DNA of 9,401 nucleotides from Armatimonadota bacterium (GCA_026419655.1 JANZZA010000032.1:1-9401); one strand, 5' to 3'; shown: positions 1 through 6,982, counted from the stretch's first letter. The notes: generated from the letters alone by a model not told the origin. Program-made: numbers and translations.

Positions 1-188
1 TGCGGCATTCCCTGCTCTGCCCAGGCCTCCAGGGAGAAAAAGCCGAACTCCGTCTTGAGAAACGGCGCGCCGGGCGTTATGGCATACGCGTCGCGGCGGC
101 GGCGCGCGCTTTCCGTCATTTTCTCGCGCGGTACCATGTTGTGTACTCCGTCCTGCTGCGCGGATTTTGTGTTTTCGCCTCGCTGCAT
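1..188 (-). CDS. UroD-like protein, N-terminal fragment (runs off left edge)
   Basis: The first 62 codons are open from ATG at 188 to the window edge. The ATG is preceded by a full AGGAGG (minus strand, 202-197) at 8 nt, which decides the start; a second in-frame ATG at codon 18 (137-135) also has a GGAG before it. The first 35 or so residues are polar and basic, with no signal peptide, so the product is probably cytoplasmic. The segment ITPGAPFLKTEFGF, followed by LEAWAEQGMP, resembles the N-terminal pattern of uroporphyrinogen-decarboxylase-like proteins (EFGF, then a Trp, then EQG[ML]P) common in Planctomycetota and Lentisphaerota. That superfamily includes true haem-pathway decarboxylases and corrinoid/thiol methyltransferases; the fragment is too short to choose. 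It lies on the same strand as the HzsA-like gene, but 415 nt separate them, so a shared transcript is uncertain. Family assignment is from memory of the motif. Confidence 0.5.
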   Translation of the reverse strand, partial: MQRGENTKSAQQDGVHNMVPREKMTESARRRRDAYAITPGAPFLKTEFGFFSLEAWAEQGMP

Positions 189-215
189 GTTTTCTGCCTC
201 CTCGTCTCCTCTGGT

Positions 216-237
216 AAGTTGTGTCGGAGAACAACTT
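216..237 (-). promoter_or_regulatory. Inverted repeat in the UroD-like gene leader
   Basis: AAGTTGT (216-222) and ACAACTT (231-237) form a 7-bp inverted repeat around an 8-nt loop, 28 nt upstream of the UroD-like start codon on the minus strand. It could be an RNA hairpin or a protein-binding site. A 7-bp repeat can arise by chance, so function is only suggested by position. Confidence 0.25.
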
Positions 238-381
238 TGGGGATTTTCGCAAACGCTGGCTTCTACTTGGCTTAAGGCACAACAGCGTGCGGCCTTGCTC
301 GCTCAATTTCCCTTTTGCCTGGGGCGCTGGCCTGAGACTGCTGACGATCCCCTTGCAAATACGCCCTTTGGAGGCTGCTGG

Positions 382-487
382 GAAAGTCACTTTTGCGGAC
401 GCCAGACGCAACCGCGAGTAGAGGGGGCACGCGGATGGCGTTGTGTACTTTCTTCACTCCTAGTAAGCCCAGACCAGGTGTTGCAAC
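382..487 (-). repeat. Intergenic repeat, copy 1
   Basis: The core 438-487 aligns without gaps to 7440-7489 with 35 of 50 identical bases. A further block, 382-398 (gaaagtcacttttgcgg), matches 7385-7401 at 13 of 17, at the same distance within one base. Both copies lie between genes, in the same orientation, upstream of a minus-strand gene. Copy 1 is about 250 nt upstream of the UroD-like start. Its function is unknown; strand is given relative to the gene downstream of it. Confidence 0.55.
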
Positions 488-603
488 GGTCCCCTTTGAA
501 AGGGTTGTTTGCGAGACCTCCTTTTCAGACTCCTTCGTGGCGTCCGGCCCGCTGCTGCGCGCCGTTGCGCGTCTACCATGGCTCAGCCCACGGCGTTCAG
601 GCT

Positions 604-2106
604 TTAGCGCTGCAGGGTTTCGGGTTGCCAACCGAGCCTGGGCGTCAGGATCTGGCAGCTATCTACTGGTCCAACTGCGTCGTCGGCCACCTGCCAAACT
701 ACGCGCTTGTCGGGGGTCACTTCAAAAATGTAGGCGGTGTCGCGGTCGTTGTCGGTCTTTGGCGGCCAGGTACAGACTACCGTGTTTCCGTTGGGCAGCC
801 GCGTCAGGGCCGTCACGATGCCCAGCGCAATGTCCGGTACGTCATCCTGAGTAAGCTCCCAAACTACGCGGTCGTCACGGTCGTATTCGAGCACCATCCC
901 CTGCAGCCCAATCAGCGTGTTCCCGTCGGGCAGCCTCACGGCGCAAGTCGGCATTGGGTCCGGCGGAAACGTGCGCACGATTGTGCCTGTCCTATCATAC
1001 TCTCTTACTAAGCCTTCGGCCGGGAAAGCGACCAAGTACGTGTCCTCAGGTGTCCTGCGGCAGGTACCCATCTGCCTAGCGGAGTCACCATTGGGCGTTG
1101 ACAGGGCCACTTCTTGCACGACTTGTCCGGACGGCGCGACCTCAATCAGTCGGCAGCGGCCAGCCAGGCCAATGAGCACGTTACCATTCGCCAGCGGCTG
1201 GCACGACGCCACCTCGTCTGGTTGCTTTACGCGAAACTCCCACAATACCTGCTTGTCCCGCGTCACCTTCACTACGCCGTGCCGGCTTGCCAGCAGGATG
1301 TTTCCGTCCGGCAGCAGCCATGCCTCTCGGGCGCGGTCAGTCGGATACGTCCAGGCAATCTGGCCCTTTTCGTCGACGATGAAGGCCATGCCTCTTAGGC
1401 TGCTCACCGCGAGGAAGGCGTGCGGGCCATAAAGATTCTCGTGCCAGAAATTGCCTCGCAGTCGCGCGCCGCGGCCCTCGATACCCAGCACATTGGCAGG
1501 GTCAACATCCAGCTCGGGCCACACGAGCGCCCCCTGCAACTGCGCTGCTTCGTCGTGGTATGCCCCCAGCCGCAGGGAATTGCAGTCCAGCCAGACGATA
1601 ATCTTGTGACGCTCATCCCCTGGCACAGCCTTCCGGTGAAGTTCGTCCATCAGGGCGCGGCCCAGGCGACAATACCTCGCCCCGAACCGCCCCGGTATGG
1701 TGCGGGAGCCGCCGTGGATGCCACTGTAGGGCGAGCACATGTCCAAATACATTGCGCCGGAGAACCAGAAAACGTCGTCGCGCAAGGCTTCATAACTCAT
1801 ATCGGTTGGCCCACGGCCCTGTGCCCGGTGGCACGGGACGCATGTTTTTTCGAAAATCGGCCTGATTTGCCGGTAATAACTTATCGGCTCCACTGGCCCG
1901 ATTTCCGGCTGGATTTCCGAAGGCGGCCGCTGGAAGGCCACAGGCATTTGTTTCGCGGCGGGCGCCCTGTGCCGCGGCTCGTGGCAGCCCTGGCACACCA
2001 GCCGCTCTCCTGGGTGCACATACGCCACCGAACGCATTGACTGCACGGCCATGTAGTTCTCATCCAGGGCCTGTAAGATAAGCTCCTTTGCGACTGGCGC
2101 CTCAAA
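604..2106 (-). pseudogene. HzsA-like haem protein, C-terminal part after the amber codon
   Basis: This continues the same frame as the 2107-4722 gene directly after its TAG. The 18 codons after the stop (FEAPVAKELILQALDENY) and the following MAVQSMRS..HPGER segment read as normal family sequence. The first ATG is at 2052; the remaining 482 residues end at TAA (606-604). Numbering from that Met, c-type haem motifs are CQGCH at 20-24 and CVPCH at 71-75. From about residue 215, five or more propeller repeats follow, with motifs such as LPDGNILL, VLWEF, VVWEL and VVWQV, resembling quinoprotein or arylsulfotransferase-type blades. There is no signal peptide on this part, so translated alone it could not be exported for haem attachment. 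Independent reinitiation is unlikely: the nearest AAGGAG lies 30 nt before the ATG. It is probably one gene with the upstream part, either broken, misread in sequencing or read through. Confidence 0.75.
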
Positions 2107-2109
2107 CTA
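2107..2109 (-). other. In-frame amber codon interrupting the HzsA-like gene
   Basis: On the minus strand the frame reads EEDGSA-TAG-FEAPVAKEL. The two flanking open frames are exactly in phase (2109 and 2052 differ by 57 nt, 19 codons). In HzsA-like proteins the motif is normally DGSAYF, so TAG sits where a Tyr codon (TAT/TAC) is expected, one base away. No base is gained or lost. Confidence 0.85.
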
Positions 2110-4722
2110 GGCGCTACCGTCTTCTTCCACGGGCACGATTCCCAGGGGTATGCGTGGCGTATTCTCGCGCTCATAGCCAATCATAGGCTCGCCCATGGCG
2201 TGGTTGCTTTTCAGGATGTTCTGGACTATTCGTAACCACTTTATTTTTGTGCCGCTGGGGAAGGGAAGGTCGGAATCGTATACGTTCACGACGGCCAGGG
2301 TTGCCCGGTGCGCCGGGTCGGCCCTCTCGCCCTGATACGTTCGCGGCGGGATGATTGGCGGCTTAGGCCGGGGCTTCACCGGAATTGGATCAACAAGCCG
2401 CAGCCGTTCGTCCTGGGCGCAGGGCAATATCCGTAGCTCACACAGGAGCTCTTTATTCCCATACCTGTCTACGAGGGCGATATTCTCCCAGACGTTGCAA
2501 AGGTAAAAATCCTCGCTCAGCGGCCATGGTGTGCCGTATTTATAGTGCCGGCGGCCGGGCGTCTCGGTCTCTGGAAATGGCTCGTCTGGCGTGATGCGTC
2601 TTACCTGAGACATGTGCCCGTCGTCCGGCAGCCGCAAATCCAGCATGCACAGCGAGCCAAAGACCTCGCCGTGATGCGGCGCGGCTGTGAAGATATAGAG
2701 ATGTGACCCGGGTACCTGTCGTATCCCCATCTCCACGAGGGGCGTCCCCAGCCGGCTATCATACTCGCGCCCGTCCGGGAAAAGGCCCCAGGGCTGGTGG
2801 TCGGGAAAAGTGTGATACGGGTGCGGATAATTGCCGTGCGGGGCCCTCGGGTCGGTGCCGTCCGGATTACACAACCATATCCTGGTCCCCAGGCAGTTTT
2901 CGCGGTCAACGTAGTCCCAGCGCGTGTAGACAATCTGGCCGTCGTTGTTGACCGTCGGATTCCATTCGCTCGTTTCGAAATAGCTCAGCGGCACTATATC
3001 ACTGCCATCGTCTTTCATGGAGAACAACGTATACTGGCGCACCTTGAGATAGGCGAGAAAGCAGCGTATATGCCCACCACGGCGGTCGGAAATGAATGCT
3101 ATCCGCCCGTCCGGCAGCCAGCAGGGGTCAAAGTCGTTATACGGGCCGTCCGTTAGCTGCCTCAGGTCGCTGCCGTCCACGTTGACGCGAAAGATGTGCC
3201 AGGTCGTCTTCTTGGACCATACCCACCGGTGCTCGCTATTTTCCGTCCATGCAAAGACTATGCGTTTGCCGTCGTAGCTCAGGTCGGGCGTAGCAAAGGC
3301 CCCGTAGCTGAGCCTTTTGCCCTTTAGCCGACCGTTTTGCACCACCGAGTTTTCCACGACGTTAACGACCTGTGGCATGCCTTTGAAGTTTCGCATCAGG
3401 AAAAGCCCGCCGCCGGGGAGAGCATTGAAGCCGAAATACTGGGTGGCGAAATGCCCACCCTGTACGTCTGCCGTGGCGGGATTCGACCGAACTGATCCGG
3501 CAAACGTCCCCCGCGCGACGAAAAGTATCCCGTCAAAGTCCAAAAGGGGGTTAGCCAGCGCGATGTTCCGGCGCACTGCACAGGCCGCCAGGTAGTAGGC
3601 CCTGTACGCCCGGCTATCTCGCTCTGGCTGCTCGGCCCGATATGCTTTCTTTACTCGCTCCCAGTCGGCCACATAAGGCGCTATGAGTTTACCGGCGCCG
3701 TGCCGCCGAAGGTTATCAATCAAAGCGCCAGTTCGCCGTAATACAGTGCCTACTGGCCCGCCGTCTTCGGGCCAGATCAGTGCATGGCGGTCGAAAACTT
3801 GCGCTTCAGCCGCCCCAGGCTCCTGAAACCAGACCCCGCGCCACTCCGGGTACTCCAGCTTGCCGTACCACGCGTAATCGTAGTTCCATTCCGCCAGAAC
3901 CGCATCGCGGATAGTTTCCGGGCGCACAGACTGAAGGTTCAGCCGGGCCACAATCTCCTTCAGCGCTGCCCTAAGCGGACGCACGTCCTCAGGCGGCGGC
4001 AGCGGCTGGAAAGCTGCTGACATTGCCCCCGCCACCGGTATATGCCCGGGTCCCAGGCGTATCCGCAGAAATTCCGCGGCGTTGCCCAGCGGTGAATAGT
4101 CGCGGTATTGGCCGTCCTCGGCCGTGTCGAAGCGCCAAAGCCCTATGGTCTCGCCGTCCACGTCGAGCCTCTGCGGCACGTCCCTTATCTCACGCGCCGT
4201 TTTCGACAGCCGCGCCTCGGCGATGAAGCCCTTGCACCGAAGCTCAAGCGTCGCGAGGGCGCCAAAGGCCAGCGGCCCGGGGATGCTCTTATCCGGCGGC
4301 GGCGAAAGGGCCACATTGGCCTCTTCCGCACCGTCTACGTACAACCGCACCCGGTCACGCTCCAGCACCATCGCCACGTAATGCCATTGTCCATCGGTTA
4401 GGCAAACGCCGGTCCAGGCGTGGTCTGGCTGGCGTCCGGGCAAGTAACAACCCAGGATGCCCGCGCCAGGCGTGGTGAATAGCTCCCAGTGGGTGGGTGA
4501 GGCTTTGGACTCATTGGCCACGATGATGTTGTACTCGGCTGCGCCCGTGAGCCGCACAAAACATTCGAAAGTCAGCGGGACGGCGCTATAGGCTGGGTTG
4601 GCTGGGGCCAAGGCCACCCCACGGGTGGTGTCGAGGCCGCGGCGTTCAACCTGCGCCCAGGCGAGGCCCATCATCCCCGCCAGGCCTGCGCCCACAATAC
4701 TACGCGGTAGGCTTCCCTTCAT
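2107..4722 (-). CDS. HzsA-like exported multidomain protein, N-terminal 871 residues
   Basis: ATG at 4722 follows GGGGGA at about 10 nt. Residues 1-24 form a Sec signal peptide (basic start, then Gly/Ala/Leu-rich core ending AWAQ). Residues 42-200 look like a LamG/concanavalin-type domain (DGQWHYVAMV, VRLYVDG, IGLWRFD). From about 390 comes the region shared with the hydrazine synthase alpha subunit family, with PD40/TolB-like blades (ATPDLSYDGKRIVFAW, LRQLTDGPYNDFDP, GRIAFISDRRGGH, GQIVYTRWDYVDR). The family consensus then continues through GYERENTPRIPLGIVPVEEDGSA to an in-frame TAG. The haem motifs lie beyond that stop, so this part alone would be a truncated product lacking them. Without the stop the protein would be about 1,372 residues. 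True hydrazine synthase is an anammox enzyme; relatives in other bacteria have no established reaction, so I call it HzsA-like only. The neighbours give no hint of hydrazine metabolism. It is divergent from the DUF362 gene. Confidence 0.75.
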   Translation of the reverse strand: MKGSLPRSIVGAGLAGMMGLAWAQVERRGLDTTRGVALAPANPAYSAVPLTFECFVRLTGAAEYNIIVANESKASPTHWELFTTPGAGILGCYLPGRQPDHAWTGVCLTDGQWHYVAMVLERDRVRLYVDGAEEANVALSPPPDKSIPGPLAFGALATLELRCKGFIAEARLSKTAREIRDVPQRLDVDGETIGLWRFDTAEDGQYRDYSPLGNAAEFLRIRLGPGHIPVAGAMSAAFQPLPPPEDVRPLRAALKEIVARLNLQSVRPETIRDAVLAEWNYDYAWYGKLEYPEWRGVWFQEPGAAEAQVFDRHALIWPEDGGPVGTVLRRTGALIDNLRRHGAGKLIAPYVADWERVKKAYRAEQPERDSRAYRAYYLAACAVRRNIALANPLLDFDGILFVARGTFAGSVRSNPATADVQGGHFATQYFGFNALPGGGLFLMRNFKGMPQVVNVVENSVVQNGRLKGKRLSYGAFATPDLSYDGKRIVFAWTENSEHRWVWSKKTTWHIFRVNVDGSDLRQLTDGPYNDFDPCWLPDGRIAFISDRRGGHIRCFLAYLKVRQYTLFSMKDDGSDIVPLSYFETSEWNPTVNNDGQIVYTRWDYVDRENCLGTRIWLCNPDGTDPRAPHGNYPHPYHTFPDHQPWGLFPDGREYDSRLGTPLVEMGIRQVPGSHLYIFTAAPHHGEVFGSLCMLDLRLPDDGHMSQVRRITPDEPFPETETPGRRHYKYGTPWPLSEDFYLCNVWENIALVDRYGNKELLCELRILPCAQDERLRLVDPIPVKPRPKPPIIPPRTYQGERADPAHRATLAVVNVYDSDLPFPSGTKIKWLRIVQNILKSNHAMGEPMIGYERENTPRIPLGIVPVEEDGSA

Positions 4723-4783
4723 GAGCCGGGCTGTCCCCCTTTGCCTTTAACGTTGCCAACTCTCAGACTCATGCTGTGTTGTG

Positions 4784-4800
4784 TGTGCGCCTGGCGCACA
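4784..4800. promoter_or_regulatory. 17-nt palindrome upstream of the HzsA-like gene
   Basis: TGTGCGCC-T-GGCGCACA is a perfect 8+1+8 palindrome, 62 nt upstream of the HzsA-like start codon and inside its probable leader. The one-base centre favours a dimeric protein-binding site over an RNA hairpin, although a 6-bp stem with a 5-nt loop is possible. The binding protein is unknown. Confidence 0.4.
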
Positions 4801-4914
4801 TCCAACGACAAACTCCCCGACGCAGATTGCATCCGAAGGAAACCCATTGGCGGTCTTTGCGCGACCCGCCAGGACGGCCGACGCAGTTAGGCCCGGGCAC
4901 GGCATTGCGCACGA

Positions 4915-4965
4915 ATGTTGTACTCCATGAACCCGACGCATATTATCACAGCACAGTTTTGCAAG
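4915..4965 (-). repeat. Intergenic repeat, possible copy 3 (diverged)
   Basis: This starts with the shared GTTGTAC and ends with TTTTGCAA at the same spacing as copies 1 and 2, allowing a one-base shift. Overall identity to copy 2 is only about half by hand alignment. The sequence just outside it, AAAGGGTTGT, also occurs next to copy 1 (500-509). It lies about 190 nt upstream of the HzsA-like start, comparable to the other copies' distance to their downstream genes. Confidence 0.3.
4942..4950 (-). promoter_or_regulatory. Candidate extended -10 promoter for the HzsA-like gene
   Basis: On the minus strand, TGT-GATAAT matches a TGN-extended -10 element with five of six bases in the hexamer. No good -35 lies at 16-18 nt, as is usual for extended -10 promoters. 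It would give a leader of about 210 nt containing the 17-nt palindrome. It lies inside the weak repeat copy 3. Confidence 0.3.
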
Positions 4966-5218
4966 AATCGTTCTCTAAAAAGGGTTGTCTCCCAATTTTT
5001 ATTCCCCAACTTTTTCTGCTTTCAGCACTGCCTGCGGCCCTTGATTGGCGGGCGCTGTCCCGAGTCCACAGACGTCCTTGCGGCTCCACCGCTATTCCTT
5101 TGCCCGCCGGTGGAACCTGCCCGGAACAAATCGGCATGCCAGGGTGTCAACCTGCTTGGGGGCGGAGGGAGTATTTTGTTCTTGGTCTGGTCACTCTATT
5201 CGGGAGCGATGCACGCTG

Positions 5219-6196
5219 ATGCGCCACGGAAAGCTCGGTGCCTCCTTCTCTCGCAGGGAGTTTTTGCGCTTGACTGCCGGCTTGGCTGCGGGGGTGCTGG
5301 TTGGTAGAGGCGGCTTTGCCGCAAATGGGGGAGAGACCCCGGATGTAGTTCTTGCTCGTGGCGGCGATATGGAAGCCCGCCTTTCGGCTGTGCTCCGGCC
5401 CTTTGGTGGTCTGGCGGCTTTTGTGAAAAAGGGCGACAGGGCGGTCATCAAGCCCAACGCAGCCTTTGCAGAAACACCAGAAGCCGGCGGCAATACCACC
5501 CCAGAGCTTATCACGGCGCTAGTGAGAGCCTGCTGGCAGGCTGGCGTGGCGTCGGTTACCCTCGTTGAGCATTGTCTGTCCAATCACGAGCTTTTCGGCA
5601 CCGACGATGACCCCTCTGGTATTACCCAGGCGGCTAAGGCCGCTGGCGCCTCGATACTGGCTACCCGCGGCGTGCCAGAAGCCTACCGGCCCATCCGGGT
5701 GGGGGCCCCTGGCATGGACGAAATGCCCGTGACGGCTGCTATTCTCGACGCCGACGTTGTTATCAACCTTCCGCGCCTGAAGAGTCACCCCGGCACGGGC
5801 TATACCGTCTCGATGAAGAATCTCATGGGCGCTGTCGCTAACCCCGGAGCCATGCACGAAGGGGGCGTTGAACCGCTCTGCCAGCGCATCGCCTGTCTGG
5901 CCCACGGGCTGCAGCCGCATATCAGTCTCAACATCGTGGACGCCACGCATGTGGTCCGCGACTGGGCTGCCGGCCGGCCGGCTACCCTGACCCGCGCGGA
6001 CACCCTGATTGCGGGCGTCAACATGGTCTCTGTTGACGCCGTTGGCGTCACCCTTTTCGACGACGACCCTCTCGGCCACTGGATTTGCGGCTGGAATGGC
6101 AACCCCATCCAGGAGCAGTACATCGCCTACGCGCACCGCATGGGCTGGGGGCCGGCTGACTTATCGTCCGTCCGTTTGCTTCGGGTTGATGTTTGA
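5219..6196 (+). CDS. DUF362 family protein with twin-arginine signal
   Basis: A 325-residue protein. ATG at 5219 is preferred because it puts the Tat motif SRREFLRL near residue 10, followed by a hydrophobic stretch (LTAGLAAGVLVG) and a likely cleavage near FAANG; GGGAG lies 12 nt upstream, rather far. DUF362 features include VIKPNAAF, a GGNTTPELI segment, and INLPRLKSHPGTGYTVSMKNLMG, the family hallmark (L.KLK.H...G.T.S.KN.MG). The family is often annotated as iron-sulfur because some members carry a C-terminal ferredoxin domain; this one has no clustered Cys and ends after the core domain, so it is a short form. The twin-arginine signal suggests folding, perhaps with a cofactor, before export to the periplasm, where the divergent HzsA-like haem protein would also act. 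The reaction is unknown. Stop is TGA. Confidence 0.8.
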   Translation: MRHGKLGASFSRREFLRLTAGLAAGVLVGRGGFAANGGETPDVVLARGGDMEARLSAVLRPFGGLAAFVKKGDRAVIKPNAAFAETPEAGGNTTPELITALVRACWQAGVASVTLVEHCLSNHELFGTDDDPSGITQAAKAAGASILATRGVPEAYRPIRVGAPGMDEMPVTAAILDADVVINLPRLKSHPGTGYTVSMKNLMGAVANPGAMHEGGVEPLCQRIACLAHGLQPHISLNIVDATHVVRDWAAGRPATLTRADTLIAGVNMVSVDAVGVTLFDDDPLGHWICGWNGNPIQEQYIAYAHRMGWGPADLSSVRLLRVDV

Positions 6197-6570
6197 CTCG
6201 TTACCGCACGCCGAAAGTCGAGGCGACTGTTGCGAAACCTTCTTTGCACGGGCGGTTCGCTCGCACCCACTATAAGTTGCCGGCATCAATCTGTGCCGTT
6301 CGCGGACTGGGAGCTGCGCCAAGGCTAGTTTTGCCACAGTCTCCGAGTAACTTCTTCCATAGGGCGGTATTGTGAGCCTTAGACATGAATCTTGGACATG
6401 CTGGCGCTGGGCACAAACAACGTCGCTGTGGCGCTAGTTGGCCGACCGCCTGTACATCACCTGTTCATGTCTGGGCATCCTAATGACCAGGCAGCAAATG
6501 CTGGTACTGTGCCTTGACAGTTGCCGTCTCCATTGACTTAGGGGTGCGTAGCGAGACCGATAGAGAAAGC
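6197..6570. other. Intergenic region after the DUF362 gene
   Basis: About 370 nt without a credible gene. It holds a possible structured element at 6381-6472. A stretch at 6318-6345 on the minus strand (tgtggcaaaactagccttggc) weakly resembles part of the intergenic repeat. No known RNA family (SRP RNA, 6S, tmRNA) was recognised. Confidence 0.5.
6381..6472. other. Possible structured element (nested inverted repeats)
   Basis: AGACATGAA (6381-6389) and TTCATGTCT (6464-6472) can close a 9-bp outer stem. Inside, CTGGCGC (6401-6407) can pair with GCGCTAG (6431-6437) with one G-U pair, and CACA can pair with the adjoining TGTG to extend that arm after a 4-nt bulge. Direction is undetermined, and no promoter or known family is attached to it. 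Confidence 0.25.
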
Positions 6571-6600
6571 GAAAGCTCGTCCCGCGGGGGACGAGCTTTC
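6571..6600 (-). terminator. Terminator hairpin of the tRNA cluster
   Basis: GAAAGCTCGTCCC (6571-6583) pairs perfectly with 6588-6600 (13 bp) around a 4-nt GC loop. On the minus strand it follows tRNA-Cys by 48 nt and is followed by GCTTTCTC, a modest T tract. It may also stop plus-strand transcription coming from the DUF362 side, where CTGTTT follows. The long GC-containing stem makes the terminator call good, the direction less so. Confidence 0.7.
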
Positions 6601-6648
6601 CTGTTTAACTTGCGTCAGCGAGGGGGCAAACCTGCCACGCCGCCCTGT

Positions 6649-6723
6649 TGGAGGCGCGGAGGGGAATCGAACCCCTGAATAGCGGATTTGCAGTCCGCCG
6701 CCTTACCACTTGGCTACCGCGCC
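6649..6723 (-). tRNA. tRNA-Cys(GCA)
   Basis: The cloverleaf is complete: acceptor GGCGCGG/CCGCGCC, anticodon loop CTGCAAA with anticodon GCA, T-loop GTTCGATTC. The discriminator is U, as expected for tRNA-Cys, followed by an encoded CCA (6651-6649). It is the last gene of the cluster, 57 nt after tRNA-Gly(GCC). Confidence 0.95.
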
Positions 6724-6780
6724 TCGCCGGTCTATGTATCGCGGCCTGGTCGCCAGCCGCAGAAGACAGCCCAATTCTAC

Positions 6781-6856
6781 TGGAGCGGGAGACGGGATTC
6801 GAACCCGCGACCTTCTGCATGGCAAGCAGGCGCTCTACCAGCTGAGCTACTCCCGC
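6781..6856 (-). tRNA. tRNA-Gly(GCC)
   Basis: Acceptor GCGGGAG/CTCCCGC, D-arm GCTCAGCTGGTAGAGC, anticodon stem-loop CTGCTTGCCATGCAG (anticodon GCC), T-loop GTTCGAATC, discriminator U and encoded CCA. Acceptor and T-arm stems are identical to the neighbouring tRNA-Gly(CCC), as expected for isoacceptors of one synthetase. It has its own promoter upstream (6902-6930). Confidence 0.95.
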
Positions 6857-6901
6857 TCCGTGTTTGCCAAGGCCGGCGGCGCATATCGCGCTGTGCTTCA
6901 T

Positions 6902-6930
6902 ATATTAGCCAGAGAGCCGGCGGTAGTCAA
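6902..6930 (-). promoter_or_regulatory. Promoter for tRNA-Gly(GCC) and tRNA-Cys
   Basis: TTGACT (6930-6925) is separated by 17 nt from TAATAT (6907-6902), a near-consensus sigma-70-type pair inside the 126-nt gap between the two Gly tRNAs. Transcription would start about 40 nt before tRNA-Gly(GCC). It allows this pair to be made independently of the upstream three tRNAs. Confidence 0.7.
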
Positions 6931-6982
6931 GAGCGCGACGGAAACTCTAATTCTGTGCCCCGGGCTAGTTGTCACCTGTAGA

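Larger units (their letters stand above)
189..603. other. Intergenic region between HzsA-like and UroD-like genes
   Basis: There is no convincing gene on either strand; open frames here lack ribosome binding sites and family resemblance. The region holds an inverted repeat close to the downstream start (216-237), one clear copy of an intergenic repeat (382-487) and a 13-nt palindrome, CCCTTT-G-AAAGGG (492-504), right beside that repeat. No clear Rho-independent terminator was found after the HzsA-like stop. Confidence 0.6.
4723..5218. other. Divergent intergenic region between HzsA-like and DUF362 genes
   Basis: Nearly 500 nt with no convincing gene. It contains a 17-nt palindrome (4784-4800), a weak third copy of the intergenic repeat (4915-4965) and an extended -10 candidate reading toward the HzsA-like gene (4942-4950). 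It also contains T-rich tracts on the plus strand around 4996-5026. No credible promoter was found for the DUF362 direction. Confidence 0.55.

Noticed and set aside
55..1011. 318-codon plus-strand open frame
   Set aside because: It overlaps the intergenic repeat and the antisense of the HzsA-like gene, has no family motifs and an unnatural Cys/Arg-rich composition; it is a shadow of the minus-strand gene.
2053..2106. Independent translation of the C-terminal HzsA-like part
   Set aside because: The AAGGAG (2088-2083) lies 30 nt from the first ATG, the segment before the ATG is conserved family protein, and the product would lack an export signal.
4747..4941. 64-codon minus-strand frame just upstream of the HzsA-like gene
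   Set aside because: Its start resembles the peptide read from the repeat copies (RRVHG versus KKVHN), but there is no ribosome binding site or family match; it is better treated as part of the repeat and leader.
4776..5219. 147-codon plus-strand open frame ending TGATG over the DUF362 start
   Set aside because: The stop/start overlap suggested translational coupling, but the frame begins inside the palindrome region, has no ribosome binding site, and its protein looks like translated non-coding DNA.
6514..6542. TTGACA as a plus-strand promoter for a small RNA ending at the 6571-6600 hairpin
   Set aside because: The hexamer 17 nt downstream is CTTAGG, a poor -10, and the hairpin is better explained as the tRNA terminator.
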